A stretch of DNA of 64,000 bases from Mycobacterium bourgelatii (GCF_010723575.1 NZ_BLKZ01000001.1:558001-622000); one strand, 5' to 3'. Counted from the first letter of the stretch, positions 9,598-18,732 are shown. Numbers and translations: made by a program. Notes: generated by a model from the letters alone, not told the origin.

Positions 9598-10056
9598 ATG
9601 AACAGACACGAGATCACTGAACAGATCGTGGTGAACCGCCTGGCGAAAGGGCTCAGTTGGCAGCAGCTGGCCGACGCCATCGACAGGCCCCTGTTGTGGA
9701 CCACGTCGGCGTTGCTCGGTCAGCACCCCATTCCGGCCGAGCTTGGCACCGTCCTGGCTGAGTTGCTCGGTCTCGACTCGTCGGTGGTACCGATACTGGC
9801 GACACCCCCGATACGAGGCGACCTGCCCAAGGTTCCTACCGACCCCACCATCTACCGCTTCTACGAAGCGCTCCAGGTCTACGGCGGCGCCATCAAGGAA
9901 GTTATCCACGAACAGTTCGGCGACGGCATCATGAGTGCCATCAACTTCAGCATCGACCTACAGAAGAAGTCGCATCCCTCGGGCGATCGTGTCGTGGTGA
10001 CCTTCGATGGGAAATTCCTCCCCTACCAATGGGTTTCGTCGCAAGAGGCGGAGTAA
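9598..10056 (+). CDS. cynS: Cyanate hydratase (cyanase)
   Basis: Cyanase converts cyanate and bicarbonate to carbamate, which decays to ammonia and CO2. The 152-aa length matches the family. The N-terminal half is helix-turn-helix-like (LSWQQLADAI, ALLGQHPIPAE). The diagnostic C-terminal active-site segment is present: DPTIYRFYEALQVYGGAIKE supplies the catalytic Arg and Glu, and GDGIMSAINF the catalytic Ser. The ATG at 9598 matches the usual family N terminus; reading further upstream would run into the membrane protein gene. No carbonic anhydrase or cyanate transporter gene lies beside it. I know of no cynS at this locus in M. tuberculosis, which suggests gain here or loss there. Confidence 0.94.
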   Translation: MNRHEITEQIVVNRLAKGLSWQQLADAIDRPLLWTTSALLGQHPIPAELGTVLAELLGLDSSVVPILATPPIRGDLPKVPTDPTIYRFYEALQVYGGAIKEVIHEQFGDGIMSAINFSIDLQKKSHPSGDRVVVTFDGKFLPYQWVSSQEAE

Positions 10057-10059
10057 CGG

Positions 10060-11087
10060 ATGGCGACGGAGAGTCCAGCCAAGCCGAAGCCGGTGGATCT
10101 GGTGTTGTCGGGTGGGGGTGTCAAAGGCGTCGGGCTGGTGGGTGCCGTGGTGGCCCTCATGGACGCGGGCTATTCCGTCAAGCGGGTGTCTGGCGTTTCG
10201 GCCGGTTCGCTGGTCGGGTCCATCCTGGCGGCCGCCTCCAACGGCGACCAGCTGACCACGCGCAGATCAAGGAAATGGCGCTGACTCTGCCGTACCCGAA
10301 ATTCCGTGACGCGGGGCCGGCGGGGCATCTGCCCGTCGTTGGTCAGGCCTGGGGGCTGGTGCGAGACAGCGGCATCTATCGCGGCGACTTCGCGCACCAA
10401 TGGATCAGGAGCGAGTTGAAGAACCTGGGGGTGACAAAGTTCGGTGATTTGGCCCTCAACGACAAGCAGATGCCGGAGGAGCGTCGCTACCGGCTGGCGG
10501 TGACGGTCACCGACATCACGACCGGGCAGTTGGTGCGGCTGCCCTGGGACTACCGCAGGGTCTACGGTTTGGATCCCGACGAGCAGATAGTCGCCGACGC
10601 GATTCGCGCCTCGATGTCCATCCCCTTCTACTTCCGTCCGGTCACCCTCACCAGCGCCGACGGGCTGACCTCCACCTTGGTGGACGGCGGGGTGCTGTCG
10701 AACTTCCCGATCGACTCGTTCGACCGTCCCGACGGGAAGCCGCCCCGCTGGCCCACTTTCGGCGTCACGGTGCTGCCCAATCTGCCCGAAGGCAACGATC
10801 AGGTGATCCCCGGGATAGGGGCGCTGCGCCTGTTGGGGCCGCCGTCGGTACTCCTTGAACAGCTGATCACCACCATGTTCGTCGGACGTGATCAGACCTA
10901 TCTGAACCAGCCGTGGGTCAGTGCGCGCGCCATCCGGGTCGACTCCACGGCCGTCAACTTCCTCGACTTCAACATCTCCCGAACAGATGCCGTGGCGCTC
11001 TTCGAGAAGGGCTACGAGGCCGCCGAGACGTTCCTCTCAACGTGGAACTGGGTGAAATATCTCGAACGGTTCCGCCAATATCACTGA
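10060..11087 (+). pseudogene. Patatin-like phospholipase, split by a frameshift
   Basis: The first frame (10060-10284) has the patatin oxyanion motif SGGGVKG and the nucleophile elbow GVSAGS. The rest (DGGV with the catalytic Asp, then roughly 260 aa) continues in another frame to 11087. The change lies at about 10245-10265: the codons read DQLTT and stop, whereas the other frame gives DHAQIKEMALTLPY, so loss of one base fits. Ser and Asp are therefore on different reading frames and the gene as read is broken. A sequencing error cannot be excluded. An internal ATG at 10275 would give 270 aa without the nucleophile. It directly follows cynS. Confidence 0.82.
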
Positions 11088-11183
11088 AGTGACCACTGGT
11101 TTCGTGTCAAAATCTCCAGCAGGAGGAGGCGCCGGTGTGACGCGGTTGCCGAGACTTGGTTACGGCAACCGCTCACCCTCGGA

Positions 11184-11663
11184 TCAGCTGGTAAGTACCT
11201 GTGGCGATAGTTCCTTCAACATCGCATTAGCCCAGCGCATCTGACGCAGCGTCTGGGGATGGCACCGCGCGGCGAGGTCGACGAGTTCCCAATCTTTGGC
11301 GGCCTGCCCGGCTTGGCCCAGTAATTCCCAGTCCAACGACACTCCGGCGGCCAACCGATGCAGGTGCCGCAGGTCGGCGAGCAGCAACAGTGCGGGTTCT
11401 GGACGACGCCGAAGCAATTCGCTGACTCGCGACTGAGCGAGGCCGGTGACCGTGCCGATTCGCGGGTTGGGGGACAGCCGAAGGTCGTAGTGGGTGCCAT
11501 GATCTGCCAGTTCTTCGAGATGGTGGTAGGACCAGTACGCCAAGTCGTGGGCGACGTGACAAATGTCGTGGTCGTGGTGGTGCCGCGCTGCGACGCTGTT
11601 GAGCGCGCGGCCGAGCTTGCGCTCGGAGCGATAGAGTTCGCGGATCGCCAGCTTGAGTTTCAT
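11184..11663 (-). CDS. Conserved hypothetical protein coupled to the molybdopterin oxidoreductase
   Basis: The 159-aa soluble protein is largely helical and has a striking histidine cluster near residue 26 (ARHHHDHDICHVAHDLAY) plus HHLEELADHG soon after, which could bind metal. Its ATG at 11663 forms an ATGA overlap with the stop of the upstream oxidoreductase gene, so the two were translated together before the IS insertion broke the first. Function is unknown; a role in cofactor handling for the oxidoreductase is a guess from position only. Polar effects of the upstream insertion on this gene are likely. Confidence 0.72.
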   Translation of the reverse strand: MKLKLAIRELYRSERKLGRALNSVAARHHHDHDICHVAHDLAYWSYHHLEELADHGTHYDLRLSPNPRIGTVTGLAQSRVSELLRRRPEPALLLLADLRHLHRLAAGVSLDWELLGQAGQAAKDWELVDLAARCHPQTLRQMRWANAMLKELSPQVLTS

Positions 11664-13338
11664 CAAGCCTCCCGAGGGTACGGTTTCGGCGACGCGGACG
11701 GCAGTACTCGGGCCGCCGCGGTCTTGAAAATCGGTTGCTTGGAGACCGGGTCCCAATCGGTGAGGGTGAGTTCGTTGCCCGCACGGTGATGGTTGCGGGG
11801 GTCGGGAGCATCCCAGTAGCCGTAGTGGAAGGGGACGAACACCACTCCGTCGCGGATTGCGCTGATTCGCACGGGACAGGTGATGGTGCCGCGCGGGGTA
11901 CACACCTGTGTGTGATCGCCGTCCTCGATCCCGAGGCGGACGGCATCGGCGCGGGAAATCTCGACCCAGACTTCCGGTGCAGCCCGCTGCAGTTGCGGTG
12001 CGCGAGCGGTTTTTGTCCGAGTATGGAAGTGATAGACGGTGCGGCCGGTGATCAACGCGAATGGGTAGTCGTTTGACGGCGTTTCGTGCGCCGGCACGTA
12101 TTCGGCCGCTTTGATGATGGCCTTGCCGTAAGGATTCATCGCGCGGTACTCGGTGGGTTCCAACGGCGCGCCAGTGATCAGGTCTTTGCCGTATGCCTCG
12201 CAGTAATCGGGGTGCGCCCAGAACTTTCCATCGACATAGAGCCGTTCGGTACCGCTGGGGTTGTCCGCGTTGCAGGGCCATTGGATGCTGCTACCCCCGC
12301 GGAGCTTGTCGTAGCTGAGTCCGGTGTAGTCGCAGGGCCGGCCGGCGCTGCACTTCTTCCATGCCTCGAACGCGGATTCCGCGTCCGTCCAAGCCGGGAG
12401 TGGCTGGTCGTCTTTGTCGCGAAAGTCCATGCGGCGGGCGTAGTCGAGAAAGATATCGAGGTCACTGCGTGCGGAACCCGGCGGCTCTACGGCCTTTTCG
12501 GAAAGATGCACGGTGCGGTCGGCGTTGGTGAAAGTACCCGTTTTCTCGCCCCATGCCGCCGCCGGCAGCACTACGTCGGCCAATTCCGCGGTCTCGGTCA
12601 AGAAAATATCCTCGACCACGACGAACAGCCGTGCCTGCGTCAGAATGTCCCGAATTCGCCGCAATTCGGGTAGCGATACCGCCGGATTGGTCGCGGTGAT
12701 CCACAACATCTTCAAGCTGCCCTCTTGGGCGAATCGGAACATCTGCATCGCGTGCGTCGGCGGTGCATAGTGTGGAATCTGTTGCGGCTCAAGGTTCCAC
12801 AACTGGGCGAGGTCCGCGATGTGGCTGTCGTTGGCCCAGTTGCGAAACCCGGAAAGGTCGCCGTCGGCGCCGCATTCACGGGTGTTCTCCGCGGTCGGTT
12901 GCCCGTTCATCTGCAGCACGCCGCAGCCCGGTCTGCCAAGCATGCCGCGGACTAGGTGGATGTTGTTCACCTGCACGCTGGCCGCCGTTGCCTGGTGCGA
13001 CTGGTAGAAGCCCTGCAGGACCGTCGACAACAACCGCTCGGCGGTGCCGAGAAGCCGTGCCGCCGTGCGGATGTCTGTCGCTTCGATACCGCAGATGGCG
13101 GCGGCTCGCTCCGGCGGAAACTCTGCGACCCGTCGTTGCAGCTCGTCGTAGCCGACCGTGTTGGCGGCCACATACCCGTGGTCCACCCAGTCATTCCTGA
13201 CGATCTCGTGCAGCAGCGCATTCATCAACGCCACGTTCGTTCCCGGCAGGGGCGCCAGATGTACGGTGGCCCGCTCAGCCACCGGCGTCGTACGCGGATC
13301 GACGCACACAATCGCTGGGGGAGTGTTGCCGGCCAGTC

Positions 13339-14822
13339 GAGCAATGATCAGAACTTGTGGATGAGCCTCGGCGAGGCGGCGTAGGAAAGGGCGCACCTTC
13401 CCGAGGATGATCTGAAAGTCCAGTAGCTCTGATCAAGACCGGCGTTGGCGCGCTGGTTGGGAAGGTACGCCCATGCTCACGGTAGTTCACGATGCCGATG
13501 AGGCCAACGGCAGCGAGGCCGGCCGGCGCTCGTTGTTGGATGAGATCGTCCGCGATGGTGCTCGGCAGATGCTGGCGGCGGCGTTGCGGGCCGAGGTTGC
13601 CGCCTACATCGACGCCCATGTCGGTGAGGTTGATGAGAACGGGCGCCGACTGGTGGTGCGCAATGGCTATCACCACGAGCGCGAGGTGCTGACCGCGGCG
13701 GGCGCGGTGACTGTAACTGCGCCGCGGGTCAATGACAAGCGTATTGACGTTGATTCGGGTCAGCGGCAACGGTTTTCCTCGGCGATCCTGCCGGCGTGGG
13801 CGCGGAAGTCACCGCAGATGAGCGAGGTGTTGCCGTTGCTGTACCTGCATGGGCTGTCCAGCGGTGATTTCGTTCCGGCGTTGGAGCAGTTCCTGGGCTC
13901 AGGTGCCGGTTTGTCGGCCACCACGATCACCCGGCTTACCGGTCAGTGGCAGGACGAAGCCAAGGCTTTCGGGCAACGCGATTTGTCGGGGACTGACTAC
14001 GTCTACCTGTGGGTCGATGGCATCCACCTCAAGGTTCGCCTGGAGCAGGAGAAGCTCTGCTTGCTGGTGATGTTGGGCGTGCGCGCTGACGGCCGCAAGG
14101 AACTCGTCGCTTTGGCCGATGGGTACCGGGAGTCCACTGAGTCGTGGGCTGATCTGCTGCGCGATTGCCGTCGCCGCGGGATGACCGCCCCAGTGTTGGC
14201 CGTCGGTGATGGGGCACTGGGCTTCTGGAAGGCGGTGCGCGAGGTGTTTCCGGCTACCAGAGAACAGCGATGCTGGTTTCACAAGCAATCGAATGTTCTT
14301 GCCGCACTGCCGAAGTCGGCGCACCCGGGCGCGTTGGCTGCAATCAAAGACATCTACAACGCCGAGGATATCGATAAGGCTCAGGTCGCGATCAAGGCCT
14401 TCGAGGTCGGCTACGGTGCCAAGTACCCCAAAGCGGTCGCCAAGATCGTCGACGACGCCGATGTACTCCTGGAGTTCTACAAGTACCCCGCCGAGCACTG
14501 GATCCACCTGCGCACTACTAACCCGATCGAAAGCACTTTTGCCACAGTGCGTTTGAGGACCAAAGTCACCAAAGGACCCGGATCGCGCGCCGCCGGAATC
14601 GCCATGGCCTACAAGCTGATCGACGCCGCACAGGCCCGCTGGCGGGCCGTCAATGCACCCCATCTGGTGGCTCTGGTCCGCGCCGGAGCCGTCTTCCACA
14701 AAGGCAAACTCCTCGAACGACCAACCGACATCACCCCGCCAGAACCATCCGCCGTCGAGGCCGCATCAGCCGGATCGGAGGTCGCCTGAAACACGCGGAT
14801 CCACAACTATTGACAATTCCTC
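13339..14822 (+). mobile_element. IS256-family insertion sequence (1484 bp) with 9-bp target duplication
   Basis: The ends are imperfect inverted repeats of about 24 bp. Left reads GAGCAATGATCAG and continues to TTGTGGAT; right, reverse complemented, reads GAGGAATTGTCAA and continues to the same TTGTGGAT. The flanking 9 bp CGGCCAGTC is present at 13330-13338 and 14823-14831. One transposase gene fills the element. Intact ends, intact transposase and a perfect target duplication indicate a fairly recent insertion. The transposase resembles the IS1554 type that I recall from M. tuberculosis (Rv0920c), but the exact name needs a search. Confidence 0.92.
13473..14789 (+). CDS. IS256-family (mutator-type) transposase
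   Basis: The 438-aa transposase is complete. It has the DDE triad of the family: Asp in LWVDGIHLK, Asp in AVGDGALGFW, and Glu in TTNPIEST, with the C2H signature CWFHKQSNVL between the second Asp and the Glu. The N-terminal region (RSLLDEIVRDGARQMLAAAL) is the usual DNA-binding part. There is no frameshift or internal stop, so the element may still be active. Confidence 0.96.
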   Translation: MLTVVHDADEANGSEAGRRSLLDEIVRDGARQMLAAALRAEVAAYIDAHVGEVDENGRRLVVRNGYHHEREVLTAAGAVTVTAPRVNDKRIDVDSGQRQRFSSAILPAWARKSPQMSEVLPLLYLHGLSSGDFVPALEQFLGSGAGLSATTITRLTGQWQDEAKAFGQRDLSGTDYVYLWVDGIHLKVRLEQEKLCLLVMLGVRADGRKELVALADGYRESTESWADLLRDCRRRGMTAPVLAVGDGALGFWKAVREVFPATREQRCWFHKQSNVLAALPKSAHPGALAAIKDIYNAEDIDKAQVAIKAFEVGYGAKYPKAVAKIVDDADVLLEFYKYPAEHWIHLRTTNPIESTFATVRLRTKVTKGPGSRAAGIAMAYKLIDAAQARWRAVNAPHLVALVRAGAVFHKGKLLERPTDITPPEPSAVEAASAGSEVA

Positions 14823-15551
14823 CGGCCAGTCGGTCCAGCATCCGTGCCCACAACACCGTCTGCGTTTCCGCGACGTTGTGCCCGAACAGCCCGATGACGT
14901 CGGCGTGATCGACGTCAGTGTAGGAGCCCGGCTGGCCGTCGCAGCCAAAAGATTCCTTGAGCGCCTCGGCCGCTGTTGCAGTGCACAACCTGGTGTTGCC
15001 GTCGACGTGGTTGGTTCCGATCGCTCCGTGCGCGATCACCGCCTGGGTGTAGTACTCCTCGAGGAACAGTTGGCCCGAGGTGTAGAAGCCGATCGAGCCG
15101 GGCCCGTGATCGCGCAGCAGCTGCTTGCTGTGGGCCACCACTTGGTGCATTGCGGTATCCCAGTCGGTTGGTCGGAGTTCACCGTCGACACGGATCAAGG
15201 GAGTGGTGAGCCGGTCGGTGGATGCGTTTGCCTGCCAACCGAAAAGGTCCTTGGGATCCAGCCGCCCTCGGTTTACCCGGTCTACTCGGCGGCCGCGGAC
15301 GCCGACGATGCGGCCGTCCTTGACGGCGATGTCGAGACCGTCGCCGTTGGAGTGCAGCACCGCCGCTGACTGTGCCCAGCGGTCCACGGACTCGGGATCA
15401 ATGCCGTCGGCGAGGAATTCGTCAGCACGTTCTGGCCATTGCTCGCCTGCTCCGTACGGAGTCCTGGCTCCCCATGGCTCGGCAATGCGGTCCGCCGCCA
15501 CCATGCACGGTGGCGTACCCGGGACCGGACCCCTGAAACCCTGTAACGGGG

Positions 15552-16250
15552 TTAGAGCCCGAACTCCTTTTCGATGTTGTCGATTCCGGCCCGAATGCCT
15601 TTGAGCGCATCAGCGCGAGCACGCAACTTGGTGGCCGCATGGGCCTGTTGGTTCAGCCCGGCGAACTCACGGGCCGCTTCCTCGGCTCGGCTCACCACCA
15701 CCTCGGGCAACGCGATCTCGTCGACAAAGCCGGCGGCCAGTGCCGTTTCGCCGAAAAACGTCTTGGACAGTCCGGTGGCCTGTTGATATGCCGCCGGGGT
15801 CAGCCGCAGCTTCATGATTTCCAGGGCCGCGTAGGGGATGGTCATGCCGATGGCAACTTCGTTGGCCTGGATGTTGTACGCGTGCGCCGCGATCCGGTGG
15901 TCGCCGGAGGCCAACAGGAACGCCCCCATGGCGATGGCTGGTCCCGTGCAGGCCATGACCACCGGCTTGGGGTAGGACAACAGCCGGTACGCCAACTCGA
16001 ATCCGCCACGCAGCATGTCGATAGCTGGCTGCAGCTCGTTGCCGGAGGTCAGGATCTTCAGGTCGAAGCCACCGCTGAACACCCGCTGATTACCGGTGAT
16101 GACCAGCGCTTTGACGTTGTCGCGGTCGGCGTTGTCGATCGCCTCGTTAAGTGCTTGCTGCATGGTCGGTCCGAGGGCATTCACCTTGCCGTCGTCCATC
16201 CGGATCACCGCGATGTGCTCGTCATGCGTGTACGTGACAGGACCGCTCAT
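15552..16250 (-). CDS. echA3: Enoyl-CoA hydratase/isomerase family protein
   Basis: This 231-aa crotonase-fold protein is the counterpart of M. tuberculosis EchA3 (Rv0632c), also 231 aa, and lies in the same position after recC once the accessory block is removed. The oxyanion-hole segments are FSGGFDLK and CTGPAIAMGAFLLAS. The second typical catalytic Glu is not obvious (ANEVAIGMTIPYAALEIM in that region), so the precise reaction (hydration, isomerisation or other CoA chemistry) is open. The gene is shorter than classical EchA proteins because the C-terminal helical region is short. It is in a minus-strand group with 16302-17967. Confidence 0.93.
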   Translation of the reverse strand: MSGPVTYTHDEHIAVIRMDDGKVNALGPTMQQALNEAIDNADRDNVKALVITGNQRVFSGGFDLKILTSGNELQPAIDMLRGGFELAYRLLSYPKPVVMACTGPAIAMGAFLLASGDHRIAAHAYNIQANEVAIGMTIPYAALEIMKLRLTPAAYQQATGLSKTFFGETALAAGFVDEIALPEVVVSRAEEAAREFAGLNQQAHAATKLRARADALKGIRAGIDNIEKEFGL

Positions 16251-16301
16251 GCGCGTTACTCCTTTGTAAGGGCTTTCGAGGCGGGCGGTGTGTCGATTGA
16301 A

Positions 16302-17153
16302 TCAAACTCGCTGACTGCGATGTTTGCCCAGTTCTTGTTCCGCATCACCCCAGCGCAGGCTGACGTCGGTGGGTTCGTCGAGCTGCCGGGTGCGCCACCG
16401 ATCCTGGGTTTCGGCCACAGCGCGGTTGATCCGCTCGATCTCGCTGCGGAACACGTCGGGACGTGTTTCCTTGCTCGCGTAGTGGAAGTAGGTGAGCAGG
16501 CTGCGCAGTAGTTCCAGCTTCTGCTTCTCGCGCTTCGCCAGGTCGTGCGTCGTCATCAGTTCGATGCGCTGAACGGGTGGCAGGGCATCCCAGTCCAGCA
16601 CGACTTTGGTTTCCAGCTGACGTCGACCGCGCTCCCAGAACCGCCACCCGCGTGGCCGCCCGGGTCGGTCGTAGTAGGTCACCGTGCCCGGGAACCGCGA
16701 CTCGATGCCGTGCCCGATCTCGGCGCGGTCGAGCGCCGAATCCCACACCATGCGCCACTCTTGGCCGGGCGCCAGCGTCGGCAACTCGCGCGGAAGCTGC
16801 AGTTCGACGACGTCGGCGTAGCCGTCCGAGGCGTTCTCGTACTGGGCAACTGTCGGCGGGTTGGGAAACTCGAACCGGATGTCGTAGGCCGCCGTGCGGC
16901 CGAAGTTCCTGACGACGAGCTCGATAACGTGCCAGTCCGCGACGTGCGGCTCCATCAGCATGGACACGTAGGGGCGGTTTTGCTCGAAGGCCAGTTGGCG
17001 GCTGCGTTGCATTTGCCGGGTGATGACAAGCAGCGCGATCACCCCGATCGCCAGGGCTGCCCACGCGGCCCATGCCAACCAGGTGGTGGACCCGACGTCG
17101 GTTACTCCCTGCCAGCCGGTGACTTTCTGCCAGCTACCTTGGATCCACCCCAT
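16302..17153 (-). CDS. Conserved membrane-anchored protein (Rv0633c-like)
   Basis: The predicted 283-aa protein has one N-terminal transmembrane segment near residue 25 (TWLAWAAWAALAIGVIALLV) followed by basic residues and a soluble domain rich in Trp, Arg and Glu. The ATG at 17153 is preferred over a TTG nine bases earlier because GAGGGGG at 17163-17169 is spaced correctly for it. Position and size match M. tuberculosis Rv0633c (279 aa), which has no assigned function. The domain has beta-strand-like segments (VIELVVRNFGRTAAYDIRFEF) that look immunoglobulin-like, but this is only an impression. Confidence 0.85.
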   Translation of the reverse strand: MGWIQGSWQKVTGWQGVTDVGSTTWLAWAAWAALAIGVIALLVITRQMQRSRQLAFEQNRPYVSMLMEPHVADWHVIELVVRNFGRTAAYDIRFEFPNPPTVAQYENASDGYADVVELQLPRELPTLAPGQEWRMVWDSALDRAEIGHGIESRFPGTVTYYDRPGRPRGWRFWERGRRQLETKVVLDWDALPPVQRIELMTTHDLAKREKQKLELLRSLLTYFHYASKETRPDVFRSEIERINRAVAETQDRWRTRQLDEPTDVSLRWGDAEQELGKHRSQRV

Positions 17154-17250
17154 GGAAGCCAACCCCCTCGCTTACGTCACCAGTGGTCTCGCACCGAAAT
17201 TTAGCTGAACTGATCCTAGATGGCCGGGCTGCGCTCGGCGTTGAATCGTT

Positions 17251-17967
17251 TCAACCACCCATCAGCATTCGCCACTGGTCAAGATTCCTGGCGCGGTAGA
17301 CGTAGTTGGTGCGCTTCACCTCTGACAGCGCGGCGCTTGGTTCGGCCGAGTACCAGTGACCGGGATAAACCGTCGGATCCCCAGGCAGCGCCGCAAGCTG
17401 CTGCAGGCTGCGGTAAATCTCGTCGGAATCGCCGCCCGGGAAATCAGTGCGTCCACAGCCCTCGAGGAACAAGGTGTCACCGGCCACCAGTCGCCCGTCG
17501 AGCAGGAAGCACTGGCTGCCCGGCGTGTGTCCCGGGGTGTGCAGCAACTCGATGTCGATGTCCCCGACGCTGACCTTGTCGCCGTGTTCATGAGCGGTCA
17601 GATCGCTGAGGGGTATGCCGGTGATGCGCGAAACCCACAGGGCCTCATGGGTGTTCACATGCACCGGCACGGTGACCCGCTCCATGAGCTCGGCGAGTCC
17701 CTTGAGCTCGAAACCCATCATCGAACCGCCCACGTGGTCCGGGTGGTGGTGCGTGACGAGCACCCCGGACAGGTGCATGCCGTCGGCTTCGATCGCGTCG
17801 ACCAAGTCTCCGGCGGCGTAGGCGGGATCGACCACCACGCAGTCGCCGGTCTTGCGGTCCCCGATCAGGTAGGCGAAGTTGCGCATTTGCATGGCGATCC
17901 CGTCGCCGACGGCGAAATCGCGGCCTGAAAGCAGTTGGCGGAAGTAGAGCCGGTCTGAGTCTGACAC
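17251..17967 (-). CDS. Glyoxalase II-like metallo-beta-lactamase fold hydrolase
   Basis: The 238-aa protein corresponds to Rv0634c (237 aa). The binuclear metal motif THHHPDHVGG is intact near residue 74, with further ligands in LLHTPGHTPGS and LVAGDTLF and a late YPGHWY. Such enzymes hydrolyse thioesters such as S-lactoyl-thiols; in mycobacteria the thiol would be mycothiol or CoA, which is inference. The start is a GTG at 17967. Its upstream region holds the 11-bp tandem array at 18006-18082, starting 38 bp from the start codon, so the array may affect its transcription. Confidence 0.92.
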   Translation of the reverse strand: MSDSDRLYFRQLLSGRDFAVGDGIAMQMRNFAYLIGDRKTGDCVVVDPAYAAGDLVDAIEADGMHLSGVLVTHHHPDHVGGSMMGFELKGLAELMERVTVPVHVNTHEALWVSRITGIPLSDLTAHEHGDKVSVGDIDIELLHTPGHTPGSQCFLLDGRLVAGDTLFLEGCGRTDFPGGDSDEIYRSLQQLAALPGDPTVYPGHWYSAEPSAALSEVKRTNYVYRARNLDQWRMLMGG

Positions 17968-18005
17968 GCCAACAGCGTATGACCTGTGGGACTGGTTCCG
18001 TTTGC

Positions 18006-18082
18006 GGATAGGACCCAGTTAGGACCCGGATAAGACCCAAACAAGACCGGGATAGGACTCGAATAAGACCCGCGGTGGACCC
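18006..18082. repeat. Seven 11-bp tandem repeats (consensus GGATARGACCC)
   Basis: The 77 bp divide exactly into seven 11-bp units: GGATAGGACCC, AGTTAGGACCC, GGATAAGACCC, AAACAAGACCG, GGATAGGACTC, GAATAAGACCC, GCGGTGGACCC. The GACC core is kept in nearly all units. The period is close to one DNA helical turn, so a protein bound to each unit would sit on one face. The array lies between the divergent glyoxalase gene (start 17967) and the VapB-like gene (start 18169). Confidence 0.9.
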
Positions 18083-18168
18083 TGAAGCATCGAAGTCGCG
18101 GGTCACGGGCCCCGAATCGCCGAGAGTTCGCAGGTACAAAGCCCGAACACCATGAGTATTGTTGGTCC

Positions 18169-18384
18169 ATGCTGAGACGGTTAGAGATCCTGGTTGACTC
18201 TCACCTCCTTGACGAGGTTATCGAGCGCTACCACTTGGCCGACGCGCGCGAAGCCGTCCATCTGGCCCTGAACGCGCTGCTCGCGGACTCGAGTGGCGAC
18301 TCGGCTGAGCCGGCGCAAGAGGAGTATGACGAGTTCAGCGACCTAAGTGCGTGGGATCGGAGTCGCCAGCGCAACTCTGGGTGA
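18169..18384 (+). CDS. VapB-like antitoxin family protein (Rv0634A-like), no toxin partner
   Basis: The 71-aa protein starts MLRRLEILVDSHLLDEVIER, the ribbon-helix-helix pattern of VapB-type antitoxins (DUF2191-like), followed by an acidic tail. No PIN-domain toxin gene follows; the next features are tRNA genes. The position matches Rv0634A of M. tuberculosis, also an orphan. A single-domain DNA-binding regulator, possibly of its own promoter or the neighbouring repeats, is a reasonable inference. Confidence 0.82.
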   Translation: MLRRLEILVDSHLLDEVIERYHLADAREAVHLALNALLADSSGDSAEPAQEEYDEFSDLSAWDRSRQRNSG

Positions 18385-18417
18385 TCGAGCCGTTATCGCA
18401 GCAATGCTCGTAGTGGT

Positions 18418-18447
18418 TTGGTGACGTCGTGCGCCAGGTTGTACCCT
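18418..18447 (+). promoter_or_regulatory. Putative promoter of the tRNA-Thr/tRNA-Met/rpmG transcript
   Basis: A TTGGTG (18418-18423) and TACCCT (18442-18447) pair with an 18-bp spacer lies 40 bp before tRNA-Thr. It fits a sigma-A type promoter loosely: the -35 has TTG and the -10 has the conserved T-A...T. Position is the main support. Confidence 0.45.
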
Positions 18448-18487
18448 CTTCTAGGCCCGAGGCACGACTGGTCGCTACGGGTTAACG

Positions 18488-18560
18488 GCCCCCTTAGCTC
18501 AGTCGGTAGAGCGTTTCCATGGTAAGGAAAAGGTCAACGGTTCGATTCCGTTAGGGGGCT
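18488..18560 (+). tRNA. thrT: tRNA-Thr (anticodon GGT)
   Basis: The 73-nt cloverleaf has a perfect 7-bp acceptor stem (GCCCCCT with AGGGGGC), the D-arm AGCTCAGTCGGTAGAGC, an anticodon stem TTTCC/GGAAA with loop ATGGTAA (anticodon GGT), and the T-arm GGTTCGATTCC. CCA is not encoded. It is followed by tRNA-Met and rpmG, as in M. tuberculosis. Confidence 0.97.
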
Positions 18561-18622
18561 CGACGGACGCCGGGCGGTCGGGCGACACCGAAGCTAGGCG
18601 GGGTTAGGCGGATTTGTACCGA

Positions 18623-18696
<74 letters not shown>

Positions 18697-18732
18697 CAAC
18701 ACAACAGCAAAGAGAACTGAGAGAGAACGGAC

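Larger units (their letters stand above)
11663..15504 (-). pseudogene. Molybdopterin oxidoreductase (Rv0197-like) interrupted by an IS256-family element
   Basis: The N-terminal part (15504 to about 14823) starts MVAADRIAEPWGARTPYG, and the C-terminal part runs from about 13338 to 11663. Removing 13339-14822 and one 9-bp target copy restores one open frame of 782 aa, reading ...MLDRLAGNTPPAIV across the junction, close to the roughly 760 aa I recall for Rv0197. The protein belongs to the formate dehydrogenase/nitrate reductase family: it has the molybdopterin-binding segments QVNNIHLVRGMLGRPGCGV and WGEKTGTFTNADRTV and a C-terminal dinucleotide-binding-like domain. I see no N-terminal 4Fe-4S cysteine set. 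Function should be lost by the insertion. Confidence 0.93.
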
